Shown here piece after piece: positions 36,459 through 45,394 of a DNA stretch of 64,000 nt. A program made the translations under genes and the position numbers. This DNA is from Croceivirga sp. (GTDB lineage: Bacteria; Bacteroidota; Bacteroidia; Flavobacteriales; Flavobacteriaceae): positions 496,001-560,000 of the forward strand of contig JANQKR010000013.1 of assembly GCA_028281025.1 (NCBI GenBank), given 5' to 3'. The first letter of the stretch is position 1; every line of letters starts with the position of its first letter. The notes below the pieces were generated by a model. The model searched no databases. It worked only from the letters and a program-made list of their open reading frames with translations, and was not told the origin of the DNA.

Positions 36459-38696
36459 TTATTTTAGGAATTGATAAGCCGTCAAAGCTACAAGATACGC
36501 TATTCCGCTCATAAATACCAGTTGTAGGAGGGGCCATTTCCAGGAGTTGGTCTCCCGTTTTACAATGGCCAGTGTGCTCATGCACTGCATGGCAAAAGCA
36601 TAAAATAGCATTAGGGAAATTCCCGAGGCCAAATTAAAGAGCGGTCTTTGATTCGTTTCGTCCAATTCTGCCGCCATCCTATTTTTAATGGTTTCCTCCT
36701 CATCATTGCCAACGCTGTAAATGGTGGCCAAGGTACCTACAAATACTTCCCTCGCCGCAAATGAGGTTAACACGGCAATGCCTATTTTCCAATCATAGCC
36801 CAAGGGTTTTACCACGGGTTCAATGAACTTTCCTGCATAGCCTATATAGGAATGTTCCAATTTATAGCTTGCGATTTCCTGGGCCTTTGCCCTTTTAAAA
36901 AGCTCATTGTTCAGTAAGCGCAACGAATCCTGTTCCACAGTAAGGTCCAGGGGATTGGGAATTTTGCCGGTATCCTCCCCTTTTTCCGTGGCAAAGGTCA
37001 GCACGTTTTTTCTGATGTAGTTTTTGCTATAATCGTTTAACCCATGTTCCTGGATCCGTTTGCTAACGATTTCCTCCGCATTTTTAAACTCTTTGGAATA
37101 CCCATTGGAGCCCAAAAACCACAGTACGATGGAGATGGCCAAAATGATCTTTCCCGCTCCAAAAACAAAGCTCTTGGTTTTTTCGACCACCGTATACCCC
37201 ACGTTTTTGAACAGGGGCATTCTATAGGTAGGCATCTCTATCATGAACAGGGACCTACTTTTAATTTTTAGGATACTGTTCAACACCTTGGCGGCAATGA
37301 TTGCCATGGCAAACCCAAGGAGATAGAGGAGCATAAGGGTCAGGGCCTGATAACTTAGACCTATAAAACGCCCTTCCGGAATGACCAGGGCGATTAGAAT
37401 AAGGTAAACGGGCAAACGTGCGGAACAGGTGGTAAAAGGGACCACCAAAATGGTAATGAGCCGTTCCTTCCAGTCTTCAATGGTCCGCGTGGCCATGACC
37501 GCGGGAATGGCGCATGCCGTTCCCGAAATCAGGGGAACCACACTTTTTCCGCTCAGACCAAAGGGACGCATCAATTTGTCCATTAAGAACACTACCCTGC
37601 TCATATATCCGGATTCCTCCAAGAGGGCAATGAACAGGAACAAAAAAGCGATCTGGGGAATAAAAACGGCAATACCCCCAATTCCGGCCAGGATACCTTC
37701 TGCCAACAAATCCGTTAATACTCCGGGCGGAAGGGTTTGCTTTAGCCATTCGCCGGCGGCGGCAAATTGCTCATCGATAAAATCACTGGGGTAGGTGCTC
37801 CATTCAAAAATGGCCTGAAAGATGAGGAGCAGGATGGCCATAAAAATAAGGTATCCGAACACGCGGTGGGTCAGTATCCTATCCAGGTTGGCCTTAACGC
37901 CCTTTGCAGCCTGTGCATCCACTTTATAAGTGTCCTTTAAGACCCCATTGATAAACTGGTAGCGTAGGACCGTTTCCCGATGCTGTAATTTCTTGAGTTC
38001 CGTTTTTGATTTGGTGGAAAAGGAGGTAGCGTCCTGTATGCGCTTTTTCTCAATGGGCATAAAGTTCACGTCCTGGGTAATTACCAGCCAAAGCTTGTAC
38101 AGATTCTCTTTGGGGAAGGTGTTCTGCAACCGCTCAAAATAGTCCGGGGCAATTTTTGAGGCATTGAGATTGGGCGTATTGGCCAGGCTTTTATAGTTGG
38201 CGATCAACTCCTTGATGTGTTGGATACCCTCCGATTTTCGGGTACTTACCAAGGCGATTTTGGTGCCCAGCTTTTGCTCCAGGGCATCAATGTCAATCGA
38301 AATCCCATTTTTGGACATGCGATCGCTCATATTGATGACCAAAATGGCGGGAATCCTTAAATCCTTGATCTGGGTGAAAAGCAACAGGTTGCGTTTAAGG
38401 TTTTCCACATCGGTAATCACAATGGCGACATCCGGGTAGTCCTTATCGTTTTTGTTGAGCAACAGTTCCACCACAACACTTTCATCCAGGGAAGTGGTGT
38501 TGAGGCTGTACGTACCGGGCAAATCCAGGATACGTGCTTTGTCCCCATTGGGGAGCTTGCAGATGCCCTCTTTCTTTTCCACGGTAATACCGGGATAATT
38601 GCCGACCTTTTGCTTGAGTCCGGTAAGCTGATTGAAAACGGAGGTTTTTCCTGTATTTGGATTCCCAATAAGGGCAACTTTAATGCTTTTGCTCAT
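36459..38696 (-). CDS. feoB: Ferrous iron transport protein B
   Basis: This 745-residue protein imports Fe(II) across the inner membrane. The N-terminal G domain has the P-loop GNPNTGKTS (residues 11-19), DLPGTYSL (G3) and NMSD (G4). The middle has the FeoB linker, and the C-terminal half has many membrane helices, including two Gate regions (LPVYLILIALVIP, AAREVFVGTLATIYSV). The length and motif order are as in full-length FeoB proteins. FeoA precedes it with a 4-base overlap and the Cys-rich partner follows directly. A Fur-like site lies upstream of the operon. Confidence 0.98.
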   Translation of the reverse strand: MSKSIKVALIGNPNTGKTSVFNQLTGLKQKVGNYPGITVEKKEGICKLPNGDKARILDLPGTYSLNTTSLDESVVVELLLNKNDKDYPDVAIVITDVENLKRNLLLFTQIKDLRIPAILVINMSDRMSKNGISIDIDALEQKLGTKIALVSTRKSEGIQHIKELIANYKSLANTPNLNASKIAPDYFERLQNTFPKENLYKLWLVITQDVNFMPIEKKRIQDATSFSTKSKTELKKLQHRETVLRYQFINGVLKDTYKVDAQAAKGVKANLDRILTHRVFGYLIFMAILLLIFQAIFEWSTYPSDFIDEQFAAAGEWLKQTLPPGVLTDLLAEGILAGIGGIAVFIPQIAFLFLFIALLEESGYMSRVVFLMDKLMRPFGLSGKSVVPLISGTACAIPAVMATRTIEDWKERLITILVVPFTTCSARLPVYLILIALVIPEGRFIGLSYQALTLMLLYLLGFAMAIIAAKVLNSILKIKSRSLFMIEMPTYRMPLFKNVGYTVVEKTKSFVFGAGKIILAISIVLWFLGSNGYSKEFKNAEEIVSKRIQEHGLNDYSKNYIRKNVLTFATEKGEDTGKIPNPLDLTVEQDSLRLLNNELFKRAKAQEIASYKLEHSYIGYAGKFIEPVVKPLGYDWKIGIAVLTSFAAREVFVGTLATIYSVGNDEEETIKNRMAAELDETNQRPLFNLASGISLMLFYAFAMQCMSTLAIVKRETNSWKWPLLQLVFMSGIAYLVALTAYQFLK

Positions 38697-38935
38697 TGGC
38701 CGGTACGGTCTTCAAGTAGTTCCAATTCAATTCTTTCGGCCGTGGCTCTTCTAATGGCGATTCGGGATCCGTTGACGTTAATGTAGATGGGGTCCTTTAG
38801 CGGGGCAATTTGCACGAGTTCCACTTCATTTCCGGGAAGGCAACCCAGTTCCAAAAGTTTAATGGGAATGGTGGTATCCCCAAAATCCTTGATTATTCCC
38901 CTCTGACCTTGTTTTAGTGTAGCAACGGAAGCCAA
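38693..38935 (-). CDS. feoA: Ferrous iron transport protein A
   Basis: The 80-residue SH3-like protein (ATLKQGQRGIIKDFG, then LGCLPGNEVELVQIAP and DPIYINVNGSRIAIRR) helps FeoB function. The start is probably the TTG at 38935, which gives the usual short N-terminus. The ATG of feoB overlaps its end by four bases (ATGA). The leader contains a TACTTTTG -7 element and an imperfect dyad that fits Fur control. Confidence 0.95.
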   Translation of the reverse strand: MASVATLKQGQRGIIKDFGDTTIPIKLLELGCLPGNEVELVQIAPLKDPIYINVNGSRIAIRRATAERIELELLEDRTGQ

Positions 38936-38943
38936 TACTTTTT

Positions 38944-38973
38944 ATTTAGAATCATTTTAATTAAACAAAAGTA
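38944..38973 (-). promoter_or_regulatory. feo promoter -7 element and Fur-like dyad
   Basis: ATTTAGAAT-C-ATTTTAATT (38944-38962) is an inverted repeat with seven of nine pairs, like the 9-1-9 Fur consensus. It lies between the start of feoA and the TACTTTTG -7 element (minus strand, 38973-38966). Iron repression is inferred from the target genes. Confidence 0.5.
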
Positions 38974-38991
38974 AGGTAAAAAAATGAAAGC

Positions 38992-39666
38992 CTAGTTGTT
39001 ATAGGAATTCTTTAGGACGGCCAAGTCCTGCAAAAGTTTCTGGATTTCTTCCGTATTGGTACCATCATAGAATCCACGAATCCGCTTTTCCTTATCCACC
39101 AAAATGAAGTTTTCGGTATGTATCATATCAAAGGGACCCCCATCCCCATCGGTTTTGACCGCTAAATATGATTTTCTGGCGAGCTCATAGATCTGCCTTT
39201 TATCCCCGGTCACCAGGTTCCATTTGGAATCCAATACCCCTTTCTCAAGGGCGTAACGCTTTAATTGGGCAACAGTGTCGATTTGTGGGGTTACCGAGTG
39301 GGAAAGGAGCATCACGTCATCATCATTTAGGATACTTCCCTGGATTTCGGCCATATTTTTGGTCATGATAGGGCAAATGGTCGGACAGGTGGTAAAAAAG
39401 AAATCGGCCACATAGATTTTGTCCGTGTACGCTTCCTGGGTGATGGTATCCCCATTTTGGTTGATCAGCTCAAAATTGGCAATGGTATGGTACTTTTTTA
39501 CGTCCAGCAAGGTACTGTCCACCAATTCCGGGTTGACCATGTTGGGCTGGTATATCGGTAATCTTTTGTTGGGTTTAAGGGCATCATAAATAAAGTAAAT
39601 GATGATCAGGGACAGCAGGGAGAAAACCAGGGCAAAAAGACGGTATTTGGCAAAAAATTGACGCAT
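38992..39666 (-). CDS. SCO1/SenC-family copper-binding protein
   Basis: This 224-residue membrane-anchored thioredoxin-like protein has one N-terminal helix (YRLFALVFSLLSLIIIYFIY), the copper-binding CPTICP motif and a distal His (DMIHTENF). It delivers copper to the CuA site of cytochrome c oxidase or acts as a thiol-disulfide reductase. It precedes feoA in the same direction with a 56-base gap that holds a promoter, so it is probably separately transcribed. The respiratory chain genes are not in this window. Confidence 0.94.
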   Translation of the reverse strand: MRQFFAKYRLFALVFSLLSLIIIYFIYDALKPNKRLPIYQPNMVNPELVDSTLLDVKKYHTIANFELINQNGDTITQEAYTDKIYVADFFFTTCPTICPIMTKNMAEIQGSILNDDDVMLLSHSVTPQIDTVAQLKRYALEKGVLDSKWNLVTGDKRQIYELARKSYLAVKTDGDGGPFDMIHTENFILVDKEKRIRGFYDGTNTEEIQKLLQDLAVLKNSYNN

Positions 39667-39766
39667 AGTTGCAAAATTACGTCCAGAAAATCCCTTTTCA
39701 AATAGTTTTTGGACATCGGCTTGCCAAAACTTTCTTAAATGCCTTGGTCTTTAAAGTCTTTGTTTT

Positions 39767-39795
39767 TTGTATGCCCTGTTAAAAATGTACTTTTG
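39767..39795 (+). promoter_or_regulatory. Promoter of the rseP gene
   Basis: TTG (39767-39769), 18 bases and TACTTTTG (39788-39795) match the Bacteroidota consensus fully. It lies 25 bases before the ATG at 39820, which supports that start over the in-frame ATG at 39739. Confidence 0.65.
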
Positions 39796-39819
39796 TCCGT
39801 CCTAAGAGAAAAAGTACCA

Positions 39820-41175
39820 ATGAATCCCATAGTCATACAAGTCATACAATTTTTTCTGAGTTTGTCCATCTTGATCGTGCTGCATGAGCTTGGTCATTTT
39901 ATCCCTGCCAAACTCTTTAAGACCCGGGTGGAGAAGTTTTACCTCTTCTTTGACGTAAAGTTTTCCCTGTTCAAAAAGAAAATTGGGGAAACGGTATACG
40001 GAATCGGATGGCTGCCCTTGGGGGGTTATGTAAAGATTTCCGGAATGATCGATGAAAGTATGGACACGGAGCAAATGAAGGAAGAACCCAAACCCTGGGA
40101 GTTTCGGAGCAAACCGGCCTGGCAGCGATTGATCATCATGTTGGGCGGGGTTACCGTAAACTTTGTCCTTGCCGTGATCATCTACATAGGAATGGCCTAT
40201 CAATACGGTGATCAATACGTTAGGATGGATAGTTTAAAGGATGGTGTTTGGGTAGTGGAAAAGAACATAGGGGATAAGGCAGGCATTCAAACTGGAGATA
40301 AGATTTTGGCCGTGGATGGCAATGCCCTGGAATCTTTTCGAAGCGTATATCTTGAATTGATCAACGGGAATTCCATAACCATTGAGCGCGATGGGCAGGT
40401 ATTGGAACAAGAGCTCCCGGTCGATTTTATCGCCACCCTTTTGGAAGATGAGGACAAAGTACGGTTTTTGTCCATGCGCCAGCCTTTTATCATTCAAGAG
40501 GTATCCAAAGGTTCGCATAACGAAGGGGTCGATTTTAGGGAAGGGGATGCCGTTTTGGCCATCAATGGACAACCTGCCAATTATCTGGATCAGGTGACCC
40601 CTATCCTGGAAGCCAACAAAAACCAGGAGGTCAATGTTTTGGTCCAAAGGGAAAATGGTGGGGAACAACTGGTGGTGGCCAAGGTCAATGAGGACGCCAA
40701 ACTCGGAATTGGACTCAAGGGCCTTACCCCAGAGGAATATGAAGCGAAGGGATATCTTAAGATCGAAGAAATTGAATATAGCTTTTTGGAAGCCATACCT
40801 GCAGGCATCAACAAAGGGGTGGAAACCTTGACGGGTTACGCCAAGCAGCTCAAAAAAATCTTTAACCCCTCTACCGGGGCGTATAAAGGGGTGGGTGGTT
40901 TTGCCGCCATTGGCAGCATGTTCCCGCCAACCTGGGACTGGGTGGCCTTTTGGTCCACTACGGCGCTGATATCCATTATTTTGGCCTTTATGAACATTCT
41001 TCCGATTCCCGCTTTGGATGGGGGCCATGTGATGTTCCTCTTGTATGAAATGGTTTCGGGAAGAAAACCGAGTGATAAGTTTTTGGAGTATGCCCAAATG
41101 GTTGGTTTCTTTTTGTTGATTGCCTTACTTTTATTTGCCAACGGAAACGATCTGTACAAAGCGGTTTTTAAATAG
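39820..41175 (+). CDS. rseP: RIP metalloprotease RseP (site-2 protease)
   Basis: This 451-residue inner-membrane zinc protease cleaves anti-sigma factors within the membrane. The zinc motif HELGH is at residues 22-26 and the second site NILPIPALDGGH is near the C-terminus. Two PDZ-like domains lie between (GDKAGIQTGDKILAVDGNAL, GVDFREGDAVLAINGQ). The start at 39820 places the zinc motif at the usual distance from the N-terminus. It stands alone before tRNA-Asn. One target could be the anti-sigma-like protein of the ECF operon 4 kb away, though this is speculation. Confidence 0.96.
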   Translation: MNPIVIQVIQFFLSLSILIVLHELGHFIPAKLFKTRVEKFYLFFDVKFSLFKKKIGETVYGIGWLPLGGYVKISGMIDESMDTEQMKEEPKPWEFRSKPAWQRLIIMLGGVTVNFVLAVIIYIGMAYQYGDQYVRMDSLKDGVWVVEKNIGDKAGIQTGDKILAVDGNALESFRSVYLELINGNSITIERDGQVLEQELPVDFIATLLEDEDKVRFLSMRQPFIIQEVSKGSHNEGVDFREGDAVLAINGQPANYLDQVTPILEANKNQEVNVLVQRENGGEQLVVAKVNEDAKLGIGLKGLTPEEYEAKGYLKIEEIEYSFLEAIPAGINKGVETLTGYAKQLKKIFNPSTGAYKGVGGFAAIGSMFPPTWDWVAFWSTTALISIILAFMNILPIPALDGGHVMFLLYEMVSGRKPSDKFLEYAQMVGFFLLIALLLFANGNDLYKAVFK

Positions 41176-41193
41176 AGAAATCAAACTTTTTGT

Positions 41194-41224
41194 TTGTAGT
41201 CTATTTAAGAATCGGCTATATTTG
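41194..41224 (+). promoter_or_regulatory. Promoter of tRNA-Asn
   Basis: TTG (41194-41196), 20 bases and TATATTTG (41217-41224) match the Bacteroidota consensus. It lies 21 bases before the tRNA. Confidence 0.65.
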
Positions 41225-41245
41225 CACCCGCTAAAAGCAAAACAT

Positions 41246-41319
41246 TCCTCCTTAGCTCAGTTGGTTAGAGCATCTGACTGTTAATCAGAGGGTCCTTGGT
41301 TCGAGCCCAAGAGGGGGAG
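41246..41319 (+). tRNA. tRNA-Asn (GTT)
   Basis: All arms pair: the acceptor stem TCCTCCT with AGGGGGA (one wobble), the D stem GCTC/GAGC, the anticodon stem TCTGA/TCAGA around CTGTTAA (anticodon GTT), and the T stem CTTGG/CCAAG around TTCGAGC. The discriminator is G and CCA is not encoded. A promoter precedes it and a hairpin terminator follows. Confidence 0.97.
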
Positions 41320-41369
41320 CAAAAAAATGGAAAAGCTGCCAGAAATGGCGGCTTTTTTTGTGGAGGTAT
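41314..41369. repeat. Direct repeat, copy 1: tRNA 3' end and terminator
   Basis: The 56 bp from the last bases of tRNA-Asn through its terminator recur at 43392-43447 with six mismatches, in the same orientation. The 2-kb interval between the copies holds the Cys-rich lipoprotein and the RAYT gene. Confidence 0.85.
41331..41359 (+). terminator. Terminator of tRNA-Asn
   Basis: AAAAGCTGCC, loop AGAAAT, GGCGGCTTTT (one wobble) forms a 10-bp stem followed by T residues. It is part of a 56-bp stretch repeated 2 kb downstream. Confidence 0.85.
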
Positions 41370-41494
41370 TTGGGCGAGAAGTTTGCCTTGAGCCTGCCGA
41401 TTACCCTTTGTTCTGAGAAGTTTATAGTGCTGGTGTGCTACTTGTTTCAAACGGGAGTGGTAGCTGGGGATTGATTTTCAGATGATAAAGTAAA

Positions 41495-42490
41495 TTAGTT
41501 TTCACTTTTTGCTTCGTTACATGGGTATAGGGCCGCCTTATTGCAAGGGCGTCTCCACTTAACTCTTTCTTGGGCTAAATCAGAAATAATTTTATTGATT
41601 GTACTGATATCTCCTTCGAAAGGTTTGTAAATTCCTACCACTCTAGGGGTAATAAATACACCATCATTTCCTTCGTATAATTGCGCTTTAATGGAGCCTA
41701 TTGCCACAAGTGCATTTTGAATAGTAGTTTCATTGATTTCACTTGGTAGTGGTAATGCCGACGAAATACTTTTTCCTGTTATTCCTAAAGTCTGTACTGT
41801 TAAACTGCCTTCCAGTTTACCTGCCTTTACCTCGGCAGCCAATGCTCCCAAGCCGGAAAGGCTAGCACCTGCTTTTAATGATTTCACATTAGCAGTTAAT
41901 CTGAGTCCAACACCAACATATACAGGGATTGAAACAAATTCTTGGTTTACGTCTAGCATTTTGAAAGTTGAAGTTGAATCGGAACGGATTATATTGTATT
42001 TGTATTGGGTCTTTACCTTACCTTCTTTTCCCTCAACATCATAGGGTTTTTTAGTAAGAACAAAATCCCTTTGGGTAACATCAATGTTGACGTAGTCTAA
42101 GATTACACGAAAATTCTCATTTTCTACATTTGCCTTGACAAAGTTCCCAAATTTGACTGACCCGGAGGCATCTATTTTGGCAATAGATAAACGAACAGTT
42201 TGATCTGGAAGAGATTCCAATAAACCTCTATAAGGTATCGAATCGCATGTTTCACAGTCAAATTTACTTTTTTTACACTCGCTTGTACAACCCTCACAAT
42301 CAGGACGACGTAAACAGCTATCACCCATTGATGTCGAAATTGGTAATGGGTCAAACGGAATATATGTATAAGCAGAATTTTGCTCACCTAGTGTTCTTGG
42401 TGATTCGGTTGTATTGGATACTTTTTCTTGGGCTGAACAAGAACTTAAAAAGAAAATTACACATAATAACGTGTAGAATTTGAGTTTCAT
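41495..42490 (-). CDS. Cys-rich lipoprotein of unknown function
   Basis: This 331-residue lipoprotein has a signal ending in FFLSSC (Cys18). A Cys cluster follows at about residues 58-82 (CLRRPDCEGCTSECKKSKFD, then CETC), like a small zinc or disulfide knot. The rest is beta-rich with no family I recognise (VGVGLRLTANVKSLKAGAS, GALAAEVKAGKLEGSLTV). It ends CNKAALYPCNEAKSEN. It lies inside the segment flanked by copies of the tRNA terminator, so it may have arrived with that segment. Its codon use is more A/T-rich than that of the rseP gene. Confidence 0.7.
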   Translation of the reverse strand: MKLKFYTLLCVIFFLSSCSAQEKVSNTTESPRTLGEQNSAYTYIPFDPLPISTSMGDSCLRRPDCEGCTSECKKSKFDCETCDSIPYRGLLESLPDQTVRLSIAKIDASGSVKFGNFVKANVENENFRVILDYVNIDVTQRDFVLTKKPYDVEGKEGKVKTQYKYNIIRSDSTSTFKMLDVNQEFVSIPVYVGVGLRLTANVKSLKAGASLSGLGALAAEVKAGKLEGSLTVQTLGITGKSISSALPLPSEINETTIQNALVAIGSIKAQLYEGNDGVFITPRVVGIYKPFEGDISTINKIISDLAQERVKWRRPCNKAALYPCNEAKSEN

Positions 42491-42638
42491 AAGTTGGGCT
42501 GTTTAATACAAAATAATTTGTAAATATATTCTTTGATTAAAGAAGGGGGAAAATTACAATATAAAAATATTCCTTTGGGGTTCCAAAAATAAATATCAAG
42601 TTATGGTAAAATATCGCAAGAATTTTCAGGAGTAAATG

Positions 42639-42675
42639 CCCCCGCTACCGCACGAATCCTTTCGTGTGGTAACCC
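42639..42675. repeat. REP-like hairpin 3' of the RAYT gene
   Basis: ACCGCACGAA, loop TCCT, TTCGTGTGGT pairs over 10 bp with one wobble. On the minus strand it ends GCGGTAGCGGGGG, the same motif that ends the spacer repeats of the toxin locus. It lies 8 bases past the stop of the RAYT gene, as expected for a hairpin recognised by this transposase type. Confidence 0.75.
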
Positions 42676-42677
42676 AT

Positions 42678-43244
42678 CTAAGTTTCATACATCGATAAAA
42701 CCAGGACATTAGCAAGCAGTCCCTTTTCCCCTGAGTAATCAATTGCACTGCTGTAAACATAGTCTTCTGCTTTAAAAACCAGTCCCGCCTCAACAGGATT
42801 TTTATGAATGTAGTTTATTTTTTCTCGGATTACCTTGTTGCTCCATAGTTCAATTGGCTTGTTGTCATGCCTCCAAAATTGATAATGTTTTACATTGGAT
42901 GATTTTTCTGCCGCTTTTTTGAATTGTTCCAACAAGAATCCCTTTCTACTTTCCTTAGGGTTCTCACTGATTGCCCTAACAATTTGCTTGCTGGTAAATC
43001 TCTTGAAATCACCTAGGACCTGCTCAGGTTTTTCTGAGGTCAGGCACCTGAAGACCAAGTGTACATGGTTGGTCATAATGCACCAGGCCGCAATTTCCAT
43101 TCCTTTGTTGGTCTGGCAAAAAGAGAGGCTTTCCAGTAGAATGTCTTTGTACTCGTTACGGGTAAACACATCAAGCCATTCAATGACCGCAAAACTCACA
43201 AAATAAAGCCCTTTCGGATTATGGAATTTATAGTTCCTGCTCAC
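42678..43244 (-). CDS. REP-associated tyrosine transposase (RAYT), HUH/Y1 family
   Basis: This 188-residue Y1 transposase of the IS200/IS605-related RAYT group has the HUH motif in MTNHVHLVF. The stretch WSNKVIREKINYIHKNPVEA follows, and within it NYIHKNP carries the likely catalytic Tyr. Such enzymes nick single-stranded DNA beside short hairpins and are thought to spread REP elements. A REP-like hairpin lies on the 3' side and another on the 5' side. Both HUH histidines are present. The ORF begins at a normal ATG and looks intact, so it may be active. Confidence 0.92.
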   Translation of the reverse strand: MSRNYKFHNPKGLYFVSFAVIEWLDVFTRNEYKDILLESLSFCQTNKGMEIAAWCIMTNHVHLVFRCLTSEKPEQVLGDFKRFTSKQIVRAISENPKESRKGFLLEQFKKAAEKSSNVKHYQFWRHDNKPIELWSNKVIREKINYIHKNPVEAGLVFKAEDYVYSSAIDYSGEKGLLANVLVLSMYET

Positions 43245-43371
43245 TGTGTAAAACTATAGTATTTCTTAACAACCAATGAACAACATAATAACTGATATGT
43301 TGTAAAAGCAAAAGGCCATCTCTCTTGCCATGGCTTCCCTTTAACTAAATCCATTTTGGAACGCGATACGC

Positions 43372-43395
43372 TGCGCTAATCGCGCACCAGCGGGG
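43372..43395. repeat. REP-like hairpin 5' of the RAYT gene
   Basis: TGCGC-TAATC-GCGCA is a perfect 5-bp stem followed by AGCGGGG, resembling the end motif of the 3' hairpin. It directly precedes copy 2 of the tRNA-terminator repeat. The 244-base gap (43245-43488) holds nothing else I can name. Confidence 0.55.
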
Positions 43396-43447
43396 AGCGA
43401 AGAAGTGGAAAAGCTGCTGGAAATGGCGGCTTTTTTTGTGGAGCTAT
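43392..43447. repeat. Direct repeat, copy 2: tRNA 3' end and terminator
   Basis: The copy matches 41314-41369 with six mismatches, but here there is no tRNA in front. Its hairpin (43409-43437, AAAAGCTGCT with GGCGGCTTTT, two wobbles) can still terminate transcription, probably of the hydrolase gene that ends at 43489. Confidence 0.85.
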
Positions 43448-43488
43448 CTGTTCTTGCTCCAACAACCGGCCATTTTGGAAAACGGGAC

Positions 43489-44361
43489 CTATAGGTGCAA
43501 TCTTTCCTTCACCAGGGCCACATACCTTTGGGTCGCTTCCAACTCGGGAAAATGTCCGCAATCATCAAACACTATGATTTCACAACTGGGGACGTGCTCC
43601 AGAATGGATGTACGGTCTGTTTTTCTGTGTGTATAGTCCCTGTTTCCCCAAAGCATGGTGGATGGCGTGTCCAACAATCTCAGGGAATGGTGCAGATCTC
43701 CCTTTAGGCCCTGGACCAGGCCCGATAGGCAGAAACATCCCCCGCGGTCCAATGCGGCCACTGCCGTATCCTGATAGCCAGAGATGTCCATACCCTTTGG
43801 CAGGGCATAGCGGTACCAGGTCTTAGCCAGTTTTTTTTCGAAAAGGGAATTGGCCACCTGACCGATCACTGGAAGTTTGAGGACATTGGGGATGGTGCCT
43901 TCCGTCCATTTTTCCATGGCCGGCAATGAGGGGGTTTGGGACAGGAACAGGTGCTCGATACGCTCTGGAAAAAGCGCAGCGGCCTTTATGGCATAAAATC
44001 CGTTGGAACAGGAAAAGGCCAGGGCAGCCCTATCCACTTTTAGGATGTCCATAACATGGATGATCAATTGGGCAGCGGCGGCAATGGAATAATCGTATTT
44101 TCTGTTCGGGTAGGAAAACCCGATCCCAGGCAGTTCAAAGCAAATGACCCTAAAATTCCGGGAGAGTTCCTTGATCAGCCCCAAATGGTGTTCGATGACG
44201 TTGGGGCCATCGGGCACATTGAGGATAACGGGTTTCGTCCCACCGGTGTCCAAGACCCTGATCACCCCCTGATCGGTATGGAGGAACCCTATGTTGGGGT
44301 CTGGGAAGGAAGGCCTGCGTTTCAGGCCAAACCTAAAAGTATCTATAAAGTTTCCGGTCAT
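43489..44361 (-). CDS. Alpha/beta-fold hydrolase
   Basis: This 290-residue protein has the hydrolase core: an oxyanion stretch VILNVPDGP, a nucleophile elbow AFSCSNG (S-x-S-x-G instead of the usual G-x-S-x-G), an acid-loop region MLWGNRDYTHRK and the catalytic His in DDCGHFPELE. No signal peptide is present, so it acts in the cytoplasm. The substrate is unknown. It is followed by the duplicated terminator and stands alone. Confidence 0.88.
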   Translation of the reverse strand: MTGNFIDTFRFGLKRRPSFPDPNIGFLHTDQGVIRVLDTGGTKPVILNVPDGPNVIEHHLGLIKELSRNFRVICFELPGIGFSYPNRKYDYSIAAAAQLIIHVMDILKVDRAALAFSCSNGFYAIKAAALFPERIEHLFLSQTPSLPAMEKWTEGTIPNVLKLPVIGQVANSLFEKKLAKTWYRYALPKGMDISGYQDTAVAALDRGGCFCLSGLVQGLKGDLHHSLRLLDTPSTMLWGNRDYTHRKTDRTSILEHVPSCEIIVFDDCGHFPELEATQRYVALVKERLHL

Positions 44362-44513
44362 TGTTCCAATAGGTCAAAACTAGGGTGCCAACAGCATATA
44401 CTGTTCAATGCTGTCCTTTTCCATAGCTTAAAAATAGGGAATAAAGGGAAGTTCAGACCCCTTGATATGGGGAAACAGGAACGGCACCTTTGCACACAAC
44501 CAATAGTGTACGG

Positions 44514-45326
44514 TTATTGGTTTGTTTTAAGGATCCCTTCGTAAAAACTGGCTAGAAACAACGAATTATGCGTGTCATTTTCATAGAATTCCTTGGATAG
44601 GACAATCGATTCCGTATCCTCAAGTTCTTGGATAAACTCTTCTATCTTGCTCCTGTGAAATTCCGGTTTTGGTTGATAGGTGATATGTATTCTGGTAGTC
44701 TTGTTATAGTTGGATTTTTTAAAACGTTGTATCACCTCCCCATCACTATACCATACGGAAGGGTCGTACATATGTATGATTTCAAAAGGATGTTCCAATG
44801 ATAAGAGGTAACCCCCAAAGTAGCCCCCGTAGGAATGGCCTATAAGCGTTTCATGATTGTTGGTGGTATAGTTTTTATTGACATCTGGAATCAGTTCTTT
44901 GGTCAGGTAATTGTAAAAAGACATTGCTTTGCCCGAATTGGAGTCATTGTACCAGGTGGAATCCACTTTCTCCCCATCATACTCGATTCTCGACTGACTA
45001 AAAGTGAGGTCTTGCCCCCTTTTGTTTTCCCAATCCACATATGGAATCCCGATAATAATGGAATTCCGAATTTTTTTGTTTGCTCCCAGATCAAACGCTA
45101 TGTTTTTAATTAAATCGAACCGCCACTCCGCATCAAAAACATAAATGACCGGGTACGTTAGGGAATCGGAATAGTTGAGGGGCAAGCTCACCCAATACTC
45201 CCTGTTTTCATCCAGATATTGGGACCTAATGGTATGCTTAATGGAGGTATTTAAACAAATCGTGTCTTGGGCTACGGCCTTAAAAGTCATTACGGCCAGT
45301 AGTAGAAGTAGTAGGCTATTTTTCAT
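44514..45326 (-). CDS. Exported esterase (Fes/IroE-like alpha/beta hydrolase)
   Basis: This 270-residue protein has a signal peptide (LLAVMTFKAVAQ) and the esterase-D-like layout: SLPLNYSDSLTYPVIYVFDA near the N-terminus, the nucleophile elbow GHSYGG, and His in ENDTHNSLFL. The family includes enterobactin esterases such as IroE and related periplasmic hydrolases. The ATG at 45326 directly precedes the signal. A link to siderophore use is possible but not shown by its neighbours. Confidence 0.85.
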   Translation of the reverse strand: MKNSLLLLLLAVMTFKAVAQDTICLNTSIKHTIRSQYLDENREYWVSLPLNYSDSLTYPVIYVFDAEWRFDLIKNIAFDLGANKKIRNSIIIGIPYVDWENKRGQDLTFSQSRIEYDGEKVDSTWYNDSNSGKAMSFYNYLTKELIPDVNKNYTTNNHETLIGHSYGGYFGGYLLSLEHPFEIIHMYDPSVWYSDGEVIQRFKKSNYNKTTRIHITYQPKPEFHRSKIEEFIQELEDTESIVLSKEFYENDTHNSLFLASFYEGILKTNQ

Positions 45327-45394
45327 TTAGGATGTCTTGTGCGTGACGTAGGAATATAGATCGATGAGCTCTTTTATGTAGGGAACTAAGATAA

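Noticed and set aside
41246-43447. Complete integrative element at tRNA-Asn
   Set aside because: There is a flanking repeat, but no integrase, excisionase or mobilisation gene, so only a remnant or RAYT-related event can be argued.
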